64,000 bases of DNA from Stomoxys calcitrans (Eukaryota > Arthropoda > Insecta > Diptera > Muscidae): positions 152,812,941-152,876,940 of the forward strand of contig NC_081553.1 of assembly GCF_963082655.1 (NCBI RefSeq), written 5' to 3'. Each line of letters opens with the position of its first letter. Position 1 is the stretch's first letter. The translations under genes were made by a program, and so were the position numbers. Below are positions 59,167-64,000 of this stretch, in pieces. The notes beneath the pieces were generated by a model that was not told the DNA's origin, did not search any database, and worked only from the letters and a program-made list of their open reading frames with translations.

Positions 59167-60069
59167 AGGGTGATTTTTTAGCTATTATTTTTTTGGCAGC
59201 ACTGGTTTAAACAGCTCACGCACGTTTTGTGTTTTGTTCATTGTCAAACATCTTCAGTGTGGTCTATAATTTAACCATGAATCGTCTTACAAACGAACAA
59301 CGCTTGCAAATCATTGAATTCTATTATTAAAATTCGTACTCTGTTAAAAAAGCTCATGGCACGCATCTTCCATTGAGCGACGAAGCTAATTTTTGGCTCA
59401 ATGGGTACGTAAATAAGCAGATTTGTCGATTTTGGAGTAAAGATCAGCCAGAAGCATGGCAAAAGCTTCCAATGCATCCAGAAAAAATTGGCAGTTTGGT
59501 GCGGACATCATTGGACCGTACTTTTTCAAAGATGATGCTAATCGTAACGTAACCGTGAATGGTGAGCGCTATTATGAGATGATATCCACCTTTTTTTGCC
59601 CAAAATGCAAGAGTTTGACTTGTAGACACATGGTTTCAATAACACGTGCCACACAACACGCGTAACGATGGACTTATAGAGAGGCGAGTTCGGTGAACGT
59701 TTATTTCACGTTTGGGATCGGTCAATTGGCCGCCTACATCGTGCGATTTAACGCACGATCTAGGCTAAAGCTCATATCTATACAGACAACCCCTCTACAA
59801 TTGACGTATTGGAAGTCAACATTGAAGCATTTATTCGTGAGATATCAGCCGAAATGTTGGAAAGAGTATGTCAAAATACTAAGCGGATGGACCATTTAAG
59901 GCGCAGTCACGGTCAACAATTGCATGAAATAATCTTCAAACATTATACTATATGGACCGTACTATCGATTCAAATAAAGATTTCATGAATTTTTCTGAAT
60001 TTTATGTGTTTTTGAATTTTGTATGTGTGTTTCTTGAAAAACATTCCTATAGCTCTTAAAAAATTACCC
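59167..60069 (+). mobile_element. Rosa-type mariner (unit 3)
   Basis: Third copy from the same duplication; shares A59463 with unit 2. Confidence 0.87.
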
Positions 60070-60071
60070 TA

Positions 60072-60207
60072 CAGCACATCCTTAGACAAACCAGTTCTGG
60101 GTCCACCATGGCGGTCGCTGTTTACACCTCGGCTTGGATCTCGGACATGCTATCAAAGACGAGTCCTTCAGTGCCTTCGTGATTCGCTTGACAATTATGC
60201 CTAGTCC
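60072..60207 (-). pseudogene. LINE linker fragment (unit 3)
   Basis: Copy of 48910-49045 with two base changes (60124, 60176). Confidence 0.6.
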
Positions 60208-61565
60208 TCTCTAGTTTTCATAGTCGTGCAGAATGTGTGCCGTAATTTATCCCAATCCGCTTTTCTTCTGTTCTTTGTTCTTAGTGCAGCATCTCAGCCA
60301 AATACTTTTGCCCCAAACTAATGGTTTTCTGCAATAGACAGCGATTTCGGAATAGACTTTTGTGATTAAATTTTGACTATGAAGCGGTCTATTTCCCGAA
60401 TTGGGATAAAAATTGGCTGTGGAATTTACCCAGCTTTATTATTCGTAATGGATGTTGTATAAATAATTTAAAACTTTGCAATACGAGGCGATAAACTAGA
60501 AGTAGATTTTGAATTGACCATCATTAAGGGATTTATAATTGAACTCAGTCTTAGAAATCACTTTAGATATACAGTGGGAAGCAACATCGAGTGGATATTT
60601 TCTTTTTGCACTTCTTTCGAGTACTAATAATCAAAAATAGGACAAACCCAAATACTTTTTTCTAGTTCAATGTTCTTCTAGTTATCACGTTTTGAGAGTA
60701 ATTACTAAAAATTAAAATCAGACAAGAAAAGTTCTCACAAAAAATAGTACAACCAAATTGGTACATGCATTCAGTTTTGCACTTTTTCAACCATTTTAGA
60801 AAATGGTTTGTAATTGATACTTTATTCACAAACCATTATTTTTTAAAGATAAGGTAACATGTATTGGCATGTTTTCCACCAATTTCAGAGTTATTTTGTT
60901 AGAAATTATTTAATTAACGTGGACTATTTCAGGCATTTGGTAGGAAGCTTTTGCAATTTTTTATGAGATATTTGTCGCAATTTCTTTCTTTCAACATTAA
61001 AATGTGGATTTGATTAACATATTAACTTTGTAACTTTAGCTTCCATTGTGTAATCAAATATTTCACTGACCAGATACACTGTTAGCATAGAATTTGCTAG
61101 CGATCAGATAAACTAAAAGGCTATACGACTTTATTCTATAGTAAAGTCATCTGTCTAATATTTATATTATTTGTTTAAAGTGGAGTGTTTGCAAAATTAA
61201 GGTAATGACGTCAAGAATATTTCGTCCGGTTAGACTCAAATTGTGAAAATTATGAATATAGGGACTAAATAACATAATATACATATTCAAAGTAGTACCA
61301 ACAAAACAGGGGATTGCATAATCGAGTATCAGCTGTTCGAAATCCACTCCTAAGCTCAGGAGCAATCGAAAAAAACTGTTACTTGAAATAATTTGTTGAA
61401 ACAAAAGTTAGTTTGTAAGTATTTGAGTGTAATTATAATATGAAAATGTAAATAAACACTTTTTTAATATTTAGGACTAATTTACACAAAATAAAGGGGC
61501 GACTAAAGGTTGATATGGTTAAATTCATGATCATTCTAATTTGGCAAACATATGTTGACAAATTG

Positions 61566-61894
61566 TGGTGTCCGCCGTAGCGAGGAGGTTGGCATGTCCG
61601 CCTATGACGCTGAATGCCTGGGTTCGAATCCTGGTAAGAATATAAGAAAAATAAAATCAGCGGTTTTCATCCCCTCCTAATGCTGGCTACATTGTGAGGT
61701 ACTGTACCATTTGGTATGACACTCATGTATAAACTTCACCACAAAGAGGTGTCGTACTACGGCACGCAGTTCGGTCTCGACTATAAAGAGGAGGCCCCCT
61801 ATCAATGAGCTTATGTGAGCATTGATATTAGAGAATTTTTCCTCTGCGCCTTAATGGGATATTCATTGGTGAATTTTGCATTTGCATGTTGCCA
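61566..61894 (+). mobile_element. tRNA-derived SINE (unit 3)
   Basis: Copy of 50404-50732. The B box is at 61621-61631, intact; one change near 61829 (ATTAGAGAA for ATGAGAGAA). Confidence 0.8.
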
Positions 61895-62309
61895 AATTGT
61901 GGCCAAGGAAAGACACCATCTTAAAGGTTATATAAGGTCTCCCCAGTTAAATAGCGACCGAAAGTTAAATAAACCCCCAATGTAATTTTGGGGATTATTT
62001 GATATTTTTTGGGCTTTCTTTCGTCCATACTGTTGGGATATTATTTCAATATGAAACAATTCCCTAATAAAAAATGAAACAAGTCCCAAAAAAATTGGGG
62101 TTTATTTCATCTTTTTGGGGATTCTTTCATTTGGTTTAAAATTTAATTTTTATCGAGTTTTAACATGACTTATTACCACAAATACCGGTTCAATTTGTTT
62201 TCGAGTCTGGAAAGAGGCATTGGAGTAATATTTCTGCCTATTGTTATCAATTCAAATTTAACCCTGAAACGAATATATTGTAGAATTTTAAATCAATGCC
62301 GGTAAAGCA

Positions 62310-63462
62310 GAAACCGCAAATGGTTGTATATTCCAATTGAAGGGCAATTATATGCTAGAGAATTTTTATATAGAAAAAAAAATACTGTGGAAAGTTCGTG
62401 TTTTTTTCAAAATGATTTCAGAAAATGCAATTCAAGTTAACTCGATGATATACATTAAAAAAAATAATGATAAATAATATAATTATAATTAAAGAGTACA
62501 TAAAAAAATTAGAATGAGCGTGTAGAAGTAGGGACCCGTGGGCGAGCAAATATTTCGGTCATCACGGATGTGCCAAAAAACTCGGCAACGTCATGTAACG
62601 CACGTGTAAACTAAGAATCGTTAAAAATCATGTTCCCCACTTCATTTGGTCCAAAATGTCTGTCCAATTCGCCAGATGCCAATCCGACGGACTTTTCCAT
62701 TTGGGCCACTTTTGACCAAAGTATATACCCTCATGGACTAAAATATTTGCCCGTATGGATGCATTGAAGAAATCCGCTGTAAAGGAATGGGTCAAATAAC
62801 GGCAGATTACATTCGTACAGCTTGCAACTCGTTCGTTTCGTTAAAGACTCGGAACAAAAGTTAAGGAACAATTTGGTCATATCGAGCAAAAGTGTATATT
62901 TCAAGAATTCAGTTTATTTCCACACTTTTTGTACTTTGAATCAATAAAAAATATTTTTACACAAAAATATGTTGTCGTTTGAATTGGAAACACTTCCTGT
63001 CATCTACCCGGCAAATCTAAATAAGACTCTCTGTCATTGGATCTCTTTTATCTAACATTTCCCTGCGAATATGCACAAATTTTTCCTCTTCTGAATGCTT
63101 TTTATACCCTCCACCATAGGATGGGGGAATACTAATTTCGTCATTCTTTTTGTAACTCCTCGAAATATACGTCTAAGACACCATAAAGTATATATATTCT
63201 TGATCGTCATAAAATGTTAGTCGATCTAGCTCTGTCCGTCCGTCCGTCTGTCTGTCTGTCTGTAAAGCTGTAAAGCTAGCCACTTGAAATTTTGCACAAA
63301 TACTTCTTATTAGTGTAGGTCGGTTGGGATTGTAAATGGGATATATCGGTCCATGTTTTGATATAGCTCCCATATAAACTGATCTTGGAACTTGACTTCA
63401 TGAGCCACCAGAGGGCACAATTCTTATCCGATTTGGATGCAATTTTTCATTAGGTGTTTTAT
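62310..63462. other. Segment kept only in unit 3
   Basis: 1,153 bp between GGTAAAGCA and TATGACTTCC, which are joined directly in units 1 and 2. It includes a mariner-type transposase remnant (62560-62875) and the 5' end of the DINE whose 3' part all units share. The short version is therefore a deletion. Confidence 0.85.
62560..62875 (+). pseudogene. Tc1/mariner-type transposase C-terminal remnant
   Basis: Reads LSNSPDANPTDFSIWATFDQ and continues to VKEWVK-type and YIRTACNSFVS-like text across stops. The SPDANP-x-DFSIW block is the third catalytic-D region of mariner relatives such as the maT/DD37D group. It is followed by AATCAATAAAAAATATTTTT. No second D region is preserved, so the subgroup is uncertain. 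Confidence 0.55.
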
Positions 63463-64000
63463 TATGACTTCCAACTGAGTATGGTTGAAATCGGTGCTGA
63501 GTATGGTTGAAATCGGTCCATAACCTTATATAGCTGTGATATAAACCTATCTGGGATCTTGACTTCTTGAGCGTCTAGAGGGCGCAATTCCTATCCGATT
63601 TGGTTGAAATTTTGAACGACGTGCTACGTTGTGATTTCCACCAACTGTGTCAAATATGGTTAAATCGATCAATAACCTGATAAAGCTGCCATTCAAACCG
63701 ATCTGGGATCTTGACTTCTTGAGCCTCCAGAGGGCGTAATCATTATCCGATTTAGAAGTTTTGTACAACGGCTTCTTCCATGACCTTCAACATGCGTGTT
63801 AAATATGATCCTAATTGGTATATATATGGTGTCCAACATTTAATTCAATTATGGTCCGAATCGGACCATGACTTGATATAATTAGCTCCAATAGCATAGC
63901 TATTATTTTCTTTTATCCTTTGTTTGCCTAAAAAGAGATATCGGGAAAAGAATTCGACATATGCGCTCTATGGTGGAGGGTATATAAGATTCGGTCCGGC
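63099..64000 (+). mobile_element. DINE-1-like element, copy in unit 3 (runs off the window)
   Basis: Full 5' leader: TTTTTATACCCTCCACCATA, TACTAATTTCGTCATTC, 'cataaagtatatatattcttg', GTCCGTCCGTCTGTCTGTC and GTGTAGGTCGGTTGGGATTG. Monomers are anchored at 63365, 63531 and 63683. It ends beyond the window in TATGGTGGAGGGTATATAAG and TTCGGTCCGGC. Confidence 0.85.

Larger units (their letters stand above)
58188..64000 (+). repeat. Tandem unit 3 (runs off the window, 1,153 bp longer)
   Basis: Matches units 1 and 2 from 58188 to 62309, and again from 63463 to the window end. In between are 1,153 bp absent from units 1 and 2. Private changes increase towards the right (A60124, T60176, A61352, a shortened T-run near 62005, ATTC for GGTTC near 62122). 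Confidence 0.93.

Overview
The window looks like repeat-rich, gene-poor DNA from a dipteran, most likely a calyptrate (muscid-type) fly. The basis is the set of repeat families. DINE-1/INE-1-like elements open with TATACCCTCCACCA and carry the phrase 'cataaagtatatatattcttgatc' in two recognisable halves. There is a tRNA-derived SINE with A and B boxes, mariner relatives of the tephritid rosa (DD41D) type, Jockey and I/R1-type LINEs, and very AT-rich flanks with long (TA)n tracts. I found no convincing host protein-coding gene. The only intact, recognisable coding sequence is a 342-codon Tc1-type transposase at 16265-17293.

Layout. 1-4.7 kb: decayed I/R1-type LINE pieces on both strands, a 21-bp minisatellite, a small foldback, a possible P-like transposase remnant and a DINE-1-like element. 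4.85-12.6 kb: a Helitron-like element (Hel-1) carrying a mariner MITE, then mixed repeats and a second Helitron-like family (Hel-2). The part 5.40-12.56 kb is the left arm of a large inverted duplication, and its partner is 29.6-37.2 kb. The 17-kb spacer holds a 287-bp (TA)n tract, a diverged third copy of part of the arm, rosa-type mariner copies, the intact Tc1 element (15915-17556), long 21-bp minisatellite arrays, a Jockey LINE corpse and three DINE-type elements. 37.2-47.0 kb: a (TA)n tract, a Hel-2 tandem array, a complete Hel-1 copy, a DINE element, about 2 kb of apparently single-copy DNA, an internally deleted LINE and another rosa-type mariner. 47.0-64.0 kb: three head-to-tail copies of a 5,581-bp unit, nearly identical. 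Each holds the 3' half of Hel-2, a mariner, a LINE fragment, a SINE and DINE pieces. The third copy keeps 1,153 bp that the first two have lost.

Working together: there is no pathway here. What the sequence records is a history of insertion, nesting and rearrangement: DINE inside mariner inside minisatellite, a MITE inside a Helitron, a large inverted duplication and a recent tandem triplication. The most notable points are (i) the inverted duplication with a palindromic Helitron derivative in both arms, (ii) the 5.58-kb tandem array whose copies can be ordered by shared differences, (iii) an exact 153-bp monomer period shared by two divergent DINE-like families, and (iv) the intact Tc1 element with IR/DR ends. 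All identities are by eye; no alignment or database search was run.
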